A program made the position numbers and the translations under genes. A model generated the notes under the pieces. The model did not search any database, had not been told where the DNA came from, and worked only from the letters and a program-made list of their open reading frames with translations. 64,000 bases of DNA from Fuerstiella sp. (GTDB taxonomy: Bacteria; Planctomycetota; Planctomycetia; Planctomycetales; Planctomycetaceae), in the NCBI GenBank assembly GCA_022843805.1, contig JALHMY010000009.1, forward strand, positions 14,192 to 78,191, in the 5' to 3' direction. Shown one piece after another: positions 43,455 through 53,967 of the stretch (position 1 is the first letter of the stretch; every line of letters begins with the position of its first letter).

Positions 43455-46400
43455 ATGGACGTCTTCCGACTCCGCGACACAATCATCGAACGATACTCTG
43501 ACTTCGTCACAAGCTTTGTGCGAATCAAAGATCCTTCGTTAAAGGCATTTGTTGCACAGCATATCGAGAGCGAATCGCTCTGGCCTGAACCGTTAATCCA
43601 GTTGAATCCGGCGTTTCAGAACGGGGGATGGATCGACGAGCTGGTTACTGAAGGGCTGCTCCACAAAGAGTGCTCCAAAGTCTTTCGTGTTAAAGACGTG
43701 ATCAAGGGCATCGACAAACCCCTGCGGTTGCACAAGCACCAGGTCGATGGACTTCGCAAGGCTCGCGAACGCAAGAACTACGTCCTGACAACCGGCACAG
43801 GCTCAGGCAAGAGTCTCTCGTATATCGTGCCGATTGTTGACCATGTGTTGAGGACTGGTCCCGGACGCGGTGTACAGGCCATCGTCGTCTATCCGATGAA
43901 TGCGTTGTGTAACAGCCAGTATGGGGAACTGCGAAAGTTCCTTCAGGAAGGATACGCAGAGGGTAAAGAGCCCGTTCGTTTCGCAAAATACACCGGTCAG
44001 GAATCCCAGGATGAGCGGCAGCTCATTGTCGACAATCCTCCAGACATCATCCTTACAAACTATGTGATGCTGGAACTCCTGCTGACGCGTCCGTTCGAAA
44101 AGAAACTTGTCGCGGCAGCGGCTGGCCTTTCGTTCCTGGTCCTTGATGAACTTCATACGTATCGAGGCCGGCAAGGGGCTGACGTCGCTCTGCTTGTGCG
44201 ACGCGTTCGGGAAGCTTGTCGGTCGCCGCAAATGCTGTGCGTCGGGACTTCCGCGACGATGTCATCCGCAGCCACTCCTGCAAAACAGAAGCAACAGATT
44301 GCAGAAGTCGCATCACGACTATTCGGTGCAGAAGTAACTCCGGACGCCGTCGTTGGGGAATCTCTCTCGCGGCAAACCCCACCGGTTGACGTGATCTCAA
44401 ATGCAGCGATTCTGAAGGCAAATATACTTGCCGAAGACTCCTCTATTCCTTCGACCTATGACGAGTTCATCAGGACGCCGCTGGCAGTCTGGCTGGAAAG
44501 CTACTTCGGGCTTCAAAAAGCAGTTGACGACAGTCTGGTGAGATCAAAGCCGCGAGCGATCTCTGGCGACAACAGTGCTGCTGCTGAACTCGCATCACTC
44601 GCTGGTGTCGATACTGAGACATGTGCGAAGGCTATTCGTCGTTGGCTGATGGCTGGTTACGCATGTGATCCGGATCCTGTGACGCAGAGACGGCCATTTG
44701 CGTTTCGATTGCATCAATTTATTAGTCGTGGAGACACCGTTTACGGGTCCCTCGAAGACGATGCGGATCGCGTTCTCTCTCTGTCCGGTCAGCAGTTTGC
44801 GTCCGAGGATCGAGAACGCATTCTGCTTCCAATGTGTTTTTGCCGAGAATGTGGCGCAGCTTACTATGCCGTCTGGAAGTCGGACGAACGCGGAGGAATT
44901 CATTTTGAGGCTCGCGAATTGAACGAGCGGATTGATGAACCGCCGCATCGAGAAGCCGGGTTCCTCTATCGTGATCCGGCAAATCCCTGGCCGCAAACCG
45001 ACGAAGAGATCATTCAGAGACTTCCGGACGACTGGCTCGATGAAGCCGGGGCAAAGCCACGACTGCGTAAAAGCCTCAGTGACGAGATTCCCGTCACCAT
45101 GCGGATCTCCACTGCCGGAGAACTTGCAGGCAACGGTCTGGAATTCCAATACACACGCACCCCATTCAGATTCTGCCTGGGATGTGGAGTTTCCTATCGA
45201 GTTCGTCGCGGAGCATCCGATTTCGCGCAGCTCTCGACACTTGCCAGTGGTGGCAGAAGTTCGGCCACCTCTATTCTGGGCCTCACTGCCGTTCAGTTGT
45301 TGAAACAGGAAACAACTCTCAGTGACCGGGCAAAAAAGCTACTGAGCTTCACCGATAATCGCCAGGACGCATCTTTACAGGCGGGACACTTCAACGACTT
45401 TATCGAAGTCAGCTTACTCCGTGCCGCACTGTTCAAGGCAGTCAGTAACAATCCTGAGGGTATCGACCACGATGAACTCCCGCTGAAAGTGTTTCGGGCA
45501 CTGAACCTGGACTTTGCTTTGTACGCAAGGGAACCGGGAGCGGAGTTTGCTCTTAAGAACGACACAGAAAAGGCTTTTCGTAATGTACTGGCCTATCGAC
45601 TTTACCGCGACCTGCGACGCGGCTGGAGAATTGCTTCACCGAATCTGGAGCAGTGCGGATTGCTGCAGATTCACTATCCATCACTTTCTGAACTTTGTGC
45701 ATCTGACAAACACTGGGCCAAAACGCACGGTGCCCTCGCAACCGCCAGCCCCTCTGCGCGTGAAGCAGTAACGCACGTTCTACTCGACTTCATGCGACGT
45801 GAATTGGCAATCGATGTCGATTTCCTGACTGCAGAGTTCTTTGAGCGATTGCAGCAACAAAGCGCCCAGCGGCTTCGAGAGCCATGGGCAATCGACGAAC
45901 AGGAGCGTGGTGAGTTTGCTGGAACGGTCTTTCCGCGTGCACGACGTCACGGGGAGAGGCAATTCAGTACGTTTCTGTCGTCCAGAAGCGGGTTTGGTCT
46001 TTTCCTGAAGCGCCCTGCTACGTTTCCGAACTACGGTTCGGCGTTGAAAACAAAAGATCAGGACGAGATCTGTCGCGACCTGTTTTCTGTGCTGGGAAAA
46101 ACCGGTTTTGTAGTCGCCGTGACCGAACCCGACGAACAGGGAATCTGTGGTTATCGCCTCTCTGCTGCTGCGATGAGATGGGTGAAGGGTGATGGAGTCG
46201 TAGCGTTTCATGATCCCATCCGAGTTCCAAATCCTCCTGTCGATGGAAGCGCGACCAACTCGTTCTTTGTCGATTTCTACCGCAAGTTTGCGTCCTCTCT
46301 TCAGGGACTTGAAGCCCGCGAACACACAGCTCAGGTTCCATATGCAGAACGTGAGAAGCGAGAAGAGCAGTTCAGCAAAGCACAGCTGCCGGTCTTGTTC

Positions 46401-49037
46401 TGCTCGCCTACGATGGAGCTTGGTGTTGACATCAGTGAGCTAAACGTCGTCAACATGCGCAACGTACCGCCAACTCCAGCGAACTATGCTCAGAGAAGTG
46501 GACGCGCGGGACGAAGCGGGCAACCTGCATTGGTCTACACATATTGCACGACCGGAAGCTCGCACGATCAGTATTTCTTCAGACAACCTGATCGGATGGT
46601 TTCCGGAGCAGTGAATCCACCTCGACTTGATCTGGCGAATGAAGATCTCGTTCGGGCCCACGTACATGCGGTCTGGCTGGCTGAAACGGGACAATGGCTC
46701 GGCAACTCCCTCACTGACCTACTGGATTGCGAAGGAGAGAAGCCGTCACTCCAGCTTCTTCCGAGTGTCCTCAACGGTCTGACTTTGCCTGGCACAATTC
46801 AACGTGCACAGAAGAAGTGTGAAGCTATCTTCGAAACGTTTGGCGATGAATTGCAGAAGGCCGATTGGTGGCATCCTGACTGGCTTGCTCGCACTCTCTC
46901 GAACGTACTCACTGAATTCGACAAAGCTTGTGATCGATGGCGAAGTCTGTTTCGGGCCGCGACGTCTCAGCTCACGTATCAGAATCAGATCATTGCTGAT
47001 GTGGCACAACGTGAACGATGGGATGAAGCGAAGCGCATACGCCGGGAGGCCGAGGCTCAGCGAGAGTTACTGACTGACGTCAAGAATGTCTCTCAATCCG
47101 ACTTTTACAGTTATCGCTACTTCGCTTCAGAGGGCTTCCTTCCCGGTTACAGCTTCCCACGACTGCCGTTGTCTGCGTTCATTCCCGCACGCAGGCGATC
47201 TCGCGGCGAAGATGAGTTTCTGTCCCGGCCTCGCTTCCTGGCAATCTCGGAGTTTGGCCCGCGCAGCCTGATCTATCATGAAGGTTCCAGGTACATCGTC
47301 AACAAAGTCATTCTGCCGGCAGAAGAACGCGACGCTCTCACAATGAAAGCCAAGCACTGCCAGCATTGCGGCTATATGCACGAAATCGCCTCCGGCCAGA
47401 ACGGCCCGGATCTCTGTGAATCCTGCGGAAGCTCCGCGCTTCAGCCGATCACGTCTCTGTTGCGACTTCAGAACGTTGCAACGACGCGTCGAGACCGGAT
47501 CAATAGCGATGAAGAAGAACGCACGCGAATGGGATATGAGATTCGCACGGGTCTGCGATTCAAGGAGATCAATGGCCAGCAGCGATACTCAAACGCCAGC
47601 ATAACGCTGAATGATGAGCCCTTGTTCTCTCTCCGATACGGCGATGCAGCAAGGCTCTGGCGAATCAACATTGGCTGGAAGCGGCGAGCCGACAAAGACA
47701 CATATGGCTTTGTGATCGACCTGGAGAAGGGCATCTGGGAAAAATCGGACCAGCTTCATGATCAGGACGACACGTCCGATGTCATGGGACCACGGCGGCA
47801 GCGAGTTGTACCGTTCGTTGAGGATAGACGAAACTGCCTGTTGCTCAGGCCAGAAAACCGACTCGACTCCGGAACGATGCTGTCGTTACAGACTGCACTG
47901 AAAAAAGCAGTTCAGGCAATCTATCAGCTTGAAGATAACGAACTGGCCTCTGAGTCCCTGCCGTCCGACAGTGATCGCCGTGAGATTTTGCTGTATGAAG
48001 TCTCCGAGGGCGGAGCTGGCGTTTTGCGGCGATTGATTGAGGATGGCTTAACAGAAGTCGCCCGTGAAGCGTTGCGGATCTGTCACTTTAATCCGGATAC
48101 TGGCGAAGACCTGAAGCACGCACCTGGGGCTCGCGAAGACTGCGTCGCCGCCTGCTACGACTGTCTGATGACATATGCCAATCAGCGAGAGCACAAGGAA
48201 CTCGACCGGGTTGTCATAAAAGATTTGCTGATGAACTTAGCCAAGACGCAAATGCACGTCTCTCCGGGGCCAGCATCGCCGGATGCGCACTTTGAACACC
48301 TGAAAAAGAGATGCGACAGCCAGCTTGAACGCGACTGGCTCGATTTTCTTCTGGCACGCGGCCTGCGACTGCCAAGTCACGCTCAAAGCCTGCCCGAACG
48401 CGCTCAGAAAGTCTGCAGCAAGATTGGTACGAAGCCGGATTTCTTCTACGAGAATGCGTCTGTCGCCATCTACATCGACGGCCCTCCGCATGATTTCCCC
48501 GAACGACAAACACGTGATGCACTCCATGTCGTTTCGATGGAAGACAAGGGGATCATGTGTATTCGCTTTCATCATCAGGAAAACTGGGCCTCTCTCACCG
48601 ACCAGTCACCGAATGTGTTCGGTACTGCTGCGCCTTTGACAATTCGACCGCAGTCAGCCGCAGCAAATTCGGCGGGCAAAGAATCTGTTGCGAAACCCGC
48701 GCAGGTGATGATTTCGCCAACGACAGGCGAATATCTCGACCTTGATCTCTATGAAGACCATTGGCATGGCCTTGTAAAGCAATTGGCGGCCGAACCAAAG
48801 CTCAACTATACGATGGAACCTGGTGGTGATATTTCCAGCAAAGGTCGCGTTGTTGGCCAGTATTCCATCGAGCTGAGAATCGGCGACAAGCGATTTTTCA
48901 TCATCGATAGTCGCTTGCCAAATGCCGCTGCTTTTGTCGAAGCGGCTAAACAAAATGGTGTCGATGCCATTGCAATCGATCCGATGGACAGTGAGGCTCT
49001 CAAGGCTATATTGAAGGCTCAGGGAGTTCACTCATGA
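43455..49037 (+). CDS. Giant SF2 helicase with DUF1998 and C-terminal nuclease-like domain
   Basis: An 1860-residue protein. Helicase motifs: Walker A TGTGSGKS near residue 112, DELH box near 230 (LVLDELHTYRGRQG), GTSATM, and QRSGRAGRSG near 1012. A zinc ribbon (CQHCG...CESCG) lies at about 1301-1324. The DUF1998 region holds YEVSEGGAGVLRRL near 1513 and CVAACYDCLMTYAN near 1563. At about 1620-1700 a PD-(D/E)xK/Vsr-like pattern appears: LERDWLDFLL, KPDFFYENASVAIYIDG, then a helix and MCIRFHH. DUF1998 helicases occur in DISARM (DrmA/DrmB), Druantia (DruE) and MrfA; size is closest to DruE. The stop overlaps the next start by 4 nt. Confidence 0.85.
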   Translation: MDVFRLRDTIIERYSDFVTSFVRIKDPSLKAFVAQHIESESLWPEPLIQLNPAFQNGGWIDELVTEGLLHKECSKVFRVKDVIKGIDKPLRLHKHQVDGLRKARERKNYVLTTGTGSGKSLSYIVPIVDHVLRTGPGRGVQAIVVYPMNALCNSQYGELRKFLQEGYAEGKEPVRFAKYTGQESQDERQLIVDNPPDIILTNYVMLELLLTRPFEKKLVAAAAGLSFLVLDELHTYRGRQGADVALLVRRVREACRSPQMLCVGTSATMSSAATPAKQKQQIAEVASRLFGAEVTPDAVVGESLSRQTPPVDVISNAAILKANILAEDSSIPSTYDEFIRTPLAVWLESYFGLQKAVDDSLVRSKPRAISGDNSAAAELASLAGVDTETCAKAIRRWLMAGYACDPDPVTQRRPFAFRLHQFISRGDTVYGSLEDDADRVLSLSGQQFASEDRERILLPMCFCRECGAAYYAVWKSDERGGIHFEARELNERIDEPPHREAGFLYRDPANPWPQTDEEIIQRLPDDWLDEAGAKPRLRKSLSDEIPVTMRISTAGELAGNGLEFQYTRTPFRFCLGCGVSYRVRRGASDFAQLSTLASGGRSSATSILGLTAVQLLKQETTLSDRAKKLLSFTDNRQDASLQAGHFNDFIEVSLLRAALFKAVSNNPEGIDHDELPLKVFRALNLDFALYAREPGAEFALKNDTEKAFRNVLAYRLYRDLRRGWRIASPNLEQCGLLQIHYPSLSELCASDKHWAKTHGALATASPSAREAVTHVLLDFMRRELAIDVDFLTAEFFERLQQQSAQRLREPWAIDEQERGEFAGTVFPRARRHGERQFSTFLSSRSGFGLFLKRPATFPNYGSALKTKDQDEICRDLFSVLGKTGFVVAVTEPDEQGICGYRLSAAAMRWVKGDGVVAFHDPIRVPNPPVDGSATNSFFVDFYRKFASSLQGLEAREHTAQVPYAEREKREEQFSKAQLPVLFCSPTMELGVDISELNVVNMRNVPPTPANYAQRSGRAGRSGQPALVYTYCTTGSSHDQYFFRQPDRMVSGAVNPPRLDLANEDLVRAHVHAVWLAETGQWLGNSLTDLLDCEGEKPSLQLLPSVLNGLTLPGTIQRAQKKCEAIFETFGDELQKADWWHPDWLARTLSNVLTEFDKACDRWRSLFRAATSQLTYQNQIIADVAQRERWDEAKRIRREAEAQRELLTDVKNVSQSDFYSYRYFASEGFLPGYSFPRLPLSAFIPARRRSRGEDEFLSRPRFLAISEFGPRSLIYHEGSRYIVNKVILPAEERDALTMKAKHCQHCGYMHEIASGQNGPDLCESCGSSALQPITSLLRLQNVATTRRDRINSDEEERTRMGYEIRTGLRFKEINGQQRYSNASITLNDEPLFSLRYGDAARLWRINIGWKRRADKDTYGFVIDLEKGIWEKSDQLHDQDDTSDVMGPRRQRVVPFVEDRRNCLLLRPENRLDSGTMLSLQTALKKAVQAIYQLEDNELASESLPSDSDRREILLYEVSEGGAGVLRRLIEDGLTEVAREALRICHFNPDTGEDLKHAPGAREDCVAACYDCLMTYANQREHKELDRVVIKDLLMNLAKTQMHVSPGPASPDAHFEHLKKRCDSQLERDWLDFLLARGLRLPSHAQSLPERAQKVCSKIGTKPDFFYENASVAIYIDGPPHDFPERQTRDALHVVSMEDKGIMCIRFHHQENWASLTDQSPNVFGTAAPLTIRPQSAAANSAGKESVAKPAQVMISPTTGEYLDLDLYEDHWHGLVKQLAAEPKLNYTMEPGGDISSKGRVVGQYSIELRIGDKRFFIIDSRLPNAAAFVEAAKQNGVDAIAIDPMDSEALKAILKAQGVHS

Positions 49038-51124
49038 CGCCAGTGAACGTCGCCCGGACCTTCTTTACCTCGGTCAACAAACTCAGCACCACTGACCGTG
49101 GACGCGTTATGGACTTTTTTGCAAAGTTCATGGAGGACCCATCCAGTCCCGGACTGAACTTTGAATCGATCCGCGGCGCAAGAGATTCCTCCGTCAAATC
49201 GGCCCGTATTACTCAGGACTTGCGAACCATCCTGTTTCAGAAGAACGGACAGGCAACACTGCTGTATGCCGGGCACCATGAAGATGCCTACCGCTGGGCG
49301 GAAGGACGGCGAGTCGAGCATCATCCGATCACCGGTGCCTTACAAATTGTCGAATCCACGGAATCCGTTCAGGCCGCTCTGCCGGACCCTGTCACAATCC
49401 AGGCACCTCGCCTGTTCGCTGCTTATGACGACGAGTACCTGATTAGCCTGGGCCTGCCTCCGGACTGGCTCACAGTGCTACGTCAGATCACCAATGAGGA
49501 TCAACTTCTGGGAGTTGCGACCCGTTTGCCAGAGGAAGTCGCCGAACGACTGTTGACACTGGCCTCCGGTGAACTGGTAACACCTCCCGTGCCAGTGTCT
49601 CCGGATCTTCCGTTGGATCAGAGCGAAGACAATCAGCGGCGGTTTGTCGTCATCAAAGACTCCACTGAACTACAATCCATTCTCGATCGCCCGATCGAAG
49701 ACTGGATTCGTTTTCTGCATCCATCGCAGCGAAGCTTGATCACAAAAGACTATCGAGGCCCCTCAAGAGTCTCCGGGGCTGCAGGCACGGGCAAGACGGT
49801 GGTCGGAATGCATCGCGCCCGTGCCCTCGCCGCAAAAGGTCTGAAAGTGCTGATGACATCTTTCGTCGGCACACTGTGCCGCAACATTGAACGCAATATG
49901 GATGTGCTCTGTGCGTGCACGCAGCAGGAATTTGACTCCACCGTTCGTGGTCGCATCACTGTCAACACGATCCACAAGATTGCATTGACGTTATTGAAGA
50001 AAGTTGACAGCCGGGTCAAGCCGGTCGATGACGAACAGCTTGAGAAGATCCTGAGCCGACGCAATTCGCAGTCAGGATTCCTGTTCGAAACAGGATTCCC
50101 TCTGGCCGAATGGAACGGCGTGATTGATCCTCAGGGAATCCAGTCGTGGGAACAATACCGGAGTGCGCCCCGAACCGGACGAGGCAAGCCTCTCACTGTC
50201 AAACAACGCCGTGACGCATGGTCGATTTTTCAGGGGGCCATCGACGACCTGCGACAGCAGGCACTTTACACATGGTCGCAGATTTGCATCAAGGCCGTGG
50301 AACTGCTCGAAAGTGGTCAGGTTGAAAGTCCTTTTGACGCCGTCATTGTCGATGAGGTTCAGGACCTGCAACCGCAGGAACTCAGGCTGCTGGCGGCCCT
50401 GACAAACAAGGCTCCTGAAAACTTGATGCTGCTTGGTGACGCCGGACAGCGAATCTATCCCGGCGGCTTTAGTCTCAGTCGCCTGGGAATCGACGTCCGA
50501 GGCCGCTCGACGATTCTGCGGATCAACTACCGCACAACGGATCAGATTCGCCGTTTCGCCGACCAGTTGATACCACCGAAGACCGACGACTTCAATGAAG
50601 CCGTTGAGGACCGTAAATCTCGCAGTCTGCTCACCGGTCCAGTTCCACAACTGCATGGCTGTCGCACCGAACACGAGCAGCAACAGTTCGTTGTCCAGAG
50701 AATCCGTGATGCGATTGCCAAAGGTCTACAGCCGCGTGAGATTGCCGTCTTTGCGCGCTCACACAATCAATTGAAGGGCGTGGCCAAAGCTGTCGCGGAC
50801 GCGGACATTGCCGTTCACAACGTCGGCGCGGGAAGCGAAGAAGGCGATTCCTCCGGAGTTAACTTCGCGACCATGCACCGAGCCAAGGGACTGGAGTTCA
50901 AGTTCGTCTTTGTCATCGGCTGCTCAAACGACATTGTGCCGCATCGTTATACCCTGACTCAACTCACCGATCAGGCCGACATTGATGCGGGGCTCGAACG
51001 TGAAAGACAGTTGCTCTACGTCGCAATCACACGAGCCCGAGACGAGGCGTTCATCACCTGGGTTGGTGAACCCTCTGAGTTCTTATTACCCCATATTCAG
51101 TCACAGAACGGAACGACGACATGA
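49034..51124 (+). CDS. RelE-fold domain fused to UvrD-type SF1 helicase
   Basis: A 696-residue protein. Residues about 1-100 have the RelE/ParE toxin pattern: ARTFFTSVNKLSTTDRGRVMDF, then SVKSARITQDLRTILFQ and LLYAGHHEDAYRWAEGR. After a linker comes an SF1 helicase with GAAGTGKTVVGMHRAR near residue 248, VDEVQDLQPQEL near 438, INYRTT and a C-terminal LYVAITRARDEAF near 661. UvrD family members unwind DNA 3' to 5'. Genes on both sides overlap by 4 nt, so it is an integral part of the defence operon. Whether the RelE domain is catalytic or structural cannot be told. Confidence 0.83.
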   Translation: MTPVNVARTFFTSVNKLSTTDRGRVMDFFAKFMEDPSSPGLNFESIRGARDSSVKSARITQDLRTILFQKNGQATLLYAGHHEDAYRWAEGRRVEHHPITGALQIVESTESVQAALPDPVTIQAPRLFAAYDDEYLISLGLPPDWLTVLRQITNEDQLLGVATRLPEEVAERLLTLASGELVTPPVPVSPDLPLDQSEDNQRRFVVIKDSTELQSILDRPIEDWIRFLHPSQRSLITKDYRGPSRVSGAAGTGKTVVGMHRARALAAKGLKVLMTSFVGTLCRNIERNMDVLCACTQQEFDSTVRGRITVNTIHKIALTLLKKVDSRVKPVDDEQLEKILSRRNSQSGFLFETGFPLAEWNGVIDPQGIQSWEQYRSAPRTGRGKPLTVKQRRDAWSIFQGAIDDLRQQALYTWSQICIKAVELLESGQVESPFDAVIVDEVQDLQPQELRLLAALTNKAPENLMLLGDAGQRIYPGGFSLSRLGIDVRGRSTILRINYRTTDQIRRFADQLIPPKTDDFNEAVEDRKSRSLLTGPVPQLHGCRTEHEQQQFVVQRIRDAIAKGLQPREIAVFARSHNQLKGVAKAVADADIAVHNVGAGSEEGDSSGVNFATMHRAKGLEFKFVFVIGCSNDIVPHRYTLTQLTDQADIDAGLERERQLLYVAITRARDEAFITWVGEPSEFLLPHIQSQNGTTT

Positions 51125-53967
51125 CGTTTGCAGTTGGCTCGCTCGTCAAAGCACGAGAAAGAGAATGGGTCGTCCTGCCGGAATCCAGCGACGATTTCCT
51201 GATCCTGCGACCACTGGGTGGTACGGATGCGGAACTCGCGGGCATCGACACTGGCCTGGAAGCTGTCACCCACGCTTCGTTTGACCTTCCGCAGGTTTCA
51301 CAGCTCGGCGACTTTCGCTCGTCTCAGCTTTTGCGAAATGCGATCAGACTTGGCTTTCGCTCCAGCGCTGGACCGTTCCGGTCCTTCGGTCGTATTGCCG
51401 TTGAACCGCGACCTTATCAGCTTGTCCCACTGTTGATGGCTCTCAAGCAGGATACCGTTCGAATGCTCATCGCCGACGACGTCGGTATCGGCAAGACCGT
51501 CGAAGCTCTATTGATTGCTCGTGAACTTCTCGATCGAGCCGAAATCCAGCGTTTCAGCGTCCTCTGCCCACCACACCTGGCTGAACAGTGGCAGGAGGAG
51601 TTGCGTGAAAAATTCCACATCGAAGCAGAGCTGGTCCTTAGCGGAACTGCCAAACGACTCGACCGCATCTGCGGCAATCGCTCCGTGTTTGAGGTCTTTC
51701 CGTTCACAATCGTTTCCATGGACTACATCAAGTCCGACTCCCGCCGCGACGACTTCATCCGTGCCTGTCCGGAAATGGTCATTGTCGACGAAGCTCATAC
51801 GTGTGCTGCTCTTGGGCAAAAGGGCAAATCTAACACACGCCAGCAACGGCATCAGGTCATTCGGGCTCTGGCAAAGAAGGAGGATCGACACATGATCCTT
51901 GTGACAGCGACGCCACACAGCGGAAATGAAGAGGGATTCCGATCACTTCTGGCCCTCTTGAACGCGGACTTTGCCGATCTGCCGGATTCACTGGCCGGAG
52001 ATGAGAACCGCAAACAGCGAGAACGACTGGCTCAGCACTTTGTCCAGCGTCGACGAGCCGACATCCGTCACTACCTGAAAACGGACACCGCGTTTCCGGA
52101 CCGCATGGAGAAAGAAGAAACCTATCAACTGGGTAAGACGTCGCCCTACATGCAACTGCTGCTGAAGCTGCTGAAGTATGCACGCGAAGTCGTCAAAGAT
52201 TCGGAGAACCTTTCAAAAGTACGTCAGCGAGTTCGCTGGTGGGCAGCTCTCGGCTTGCTTCGATCGCTAGCCAGTAGCCCCGCAGCGGCTGCGGCGACAC
52301 TCCGCAGTAAGTCTAAAGCCATCACTGCAGAGACCGCCGCTCAGGTCGATGAAATCAGCCGACCGCTGGTATTCGACGAAGACGCCGATGATGCCGAAGG
52401 CCACGATGACATCGTGGTCGGTTCCGACACGGCAGATCTTGAGCAAGGCGATGACGCGATCACTCGGGAACGTCGTCGACTACTGGACTTGGCTCGTGAG
52501 GCGGACGCTTTGCAGGGAGATAACGATCCAAAGCTGAAGAAGGTTGTGACTCTCGTAAAGGCGTTGCTGAAGGAAGGGCACCGTCCGATCCTTTTCTGTC
52601 GCTTTATCGCGACCGCCGAGTACGTCGCCGAACAGCTTCGAGAAAAGCTGTCGAAGAAAGAAACGGTCGTTTGTGTCACGGGCCTGATTGCTCCGGCGGA
52701 ACGGGAAGAACGTATTCGGCAGTTGAGAGATGTCGAGAGCTGCGTCCTCGTCTGCACGGACTGTCTCAGCGAAGGTATCAACCTTCAGCATGTCTTCGAT
52801 TCCGTAATTCACTACGACCTCAGCTGGAACCCGACGCGTCACGAACAGCGGGAAGGTCGAGTCGACCGGTTTGGACAGCACAGCAAAGAAGTGAAGGTCA
52901 TCACGTATTGGGGTGGCGATAACCAGATCGACGGCGTCGTGCTGAATGTGTTGATCGAAAAGCACAAACGAATTCGCAAGGCGACCGGTGTCTCTGTGCC
53001 GGTTCCAACGTCCAGCAATGCGGTTCTGGAAGCTCTCTACGAAGGCCTGCTGCTTCGAAACAGAAATCCTGAACAGATGCTGCTGTTCGATGACGATGAG
53101 CTGAAGCCGAAGACCAAAGAATTCGACGACGAATGGCAGAATGCTGCAGATCGCGAACAGAAGAGTCGTTCGCTTTTTGCCCAGCATTCCATCAAAGACG
53201 ACGAAGTCTTTCAGGAAGTCGCTGCAGTCCGAAACGCCATTGGTTCGTCGGATGATGTTACAAACTTCATGGCAACGGCGACGCAGGCACTACTTGGCTC
53301 TGTTTCGGAAGCAAAAGGCCGTTATCGATTCAACTTCGCGGATTCCAGCCGAGCCGTCCGGGAAGCAATCGGCAATCGTGAGCAGTTCTTCGCTCGCATG
53401 GATCCAAGTATCAGTGCCGACGAAATCTACCTCAGTCGTACCCATCCCATCGTGGACGGTCTGGCAACGTATGTTTTGGATACTGCTCTGGATTCGGCAG
53501 TCGATCACAGCCAGCGATCCGTCGCAGCTCGATGCGGCGTGATCTACACGTCTGCCGTGGAGACTCGAACAACGTTGCTGCTGGTTCGATTCCGTTACCA
53601 CATCCTGACAACCACAAAGGAAGAGACGACAGCACTGCTGGCCGAAGATTGTCAATTGGTTGGTTTCACCGGTGCCCCCGACAAAGCCGAATGGCTGACA
53701 CAGGAGCAGGCTGACAATCTTTTGTCTGCAACCCCGGAACAGAACGTCAACGACGACACAGCGAAGAACTTCATTCAACGAGTGCTAACAGGCTTTGATC
53801 CGCTTCGTTCAAAGTTGAATGACATTGCCATTGAACGCGGCAAAGAACTTCTGAAAGCCCACCGTCGAGTCCGCCAGGCCTCAGGCCGTCGTAACGTCAA
53901 ACACGACATCGAACCCCAAGTGCCACCGGATGTTCTGGGACTGTACGTATTTCTGCCGCTGGATTGA
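51121..53967 (+). CDS. SNF2-family helicase, DrmD-like
   Basis: A 948-residue SF2 translocase of the SNF2/RapA kind: DDVGIGKTVEALLIARELL near residue 119, LCPPHLAEQWQEEL, VIVDEAHTCAALG near 221, VTATPHSGNEEGFRSLL, then RPILFCRFIATAEYVAEQL, SEGINLQHVFDSVIHYDLSW near 548 and EQREGRVDRFGQ near 575. The C-terminal third is helical. The architecture resembles DrmD of class 1 DISARM, which acts with a methylase, but DISARM membership is unproved because the rest of the operon differs. It overlaps both neighbours by 4 nt. Confidence 0.85.
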   Translation: MTFAVGSLVKAREREWVVLPESSDDFLILRPLGGTDAELAGIDTGLEAVTHASFDLPQVSQLGDFRSSQLLRNAIRLGFRSSAGPFRSFGRIAVEPRPYQLVPLLMALKQDTVRMLIADDVGIGKTVEALLIARELLDRAEIQRFSVLCPPHLAEQWQEELREKFHIEAELVLSGTAKRLDRICGNRSVFEVFPFTIVSMDYIKSDSRRDDFIRACPEMVIVDEAHTCAALGQKGKSNTRQQRHQVIRALAKKEDRHMILVTATPHSGNEEGFRSLLALLNADFADLPDSLAGDENRKQRERLAQHFVQRRRADIRHYLKTDTAFPDRMEKEETYQLGKTSPYMQLLLKLLKYAREVVKDSENLSKVRQRVRWWAALGLLRSLASSPAAAAATLRSKSKAITAETAAQVDEISRPLVFDEDADDAEGHDDIVVGSDTADLEQGDDAITRERRRLLDLAREADALQGDNDPKLKKVVTLVKALLKEGHRPILFCRFIATAEYVAEQLREKLSKKETVVCVTGLIAPAEREERIRQLRDVESCVLVCTDCLSEGINLQHVFDSVIHYDLSWNPTRHEQREGRVDRFGQHSKEVKVITYWGGDNQIDGVVLNVLIEKHKRIRKATGVSVPVPTSSNAVLEALYEGLLLRNRNPEQMLLFDDDELKPKTKEFDDEWQNAADREQKSRSLFAQHSIKDDEVFQEVAAVRNAIGSSDDVTNFMATATQALLGSVSEAKGRYRFNFADSSRAVREAIGNREQFFARMDPSISADEIYLSRTHPIVDGLATYVLDTALDSAVDHSQRSVAARCGVIYTSAVETRTTLLLVRFRYHILTTTKEETTALLAEDCQLVGFTGAPDKAEWLTQEQADNLLSATPEQNVNDDTAKNFIQRVLTGFDPLRSKLNDIAIERGKELLKAHRRVRQASGRRNVKHDIEPQVPPDVLGLYVFLPLD

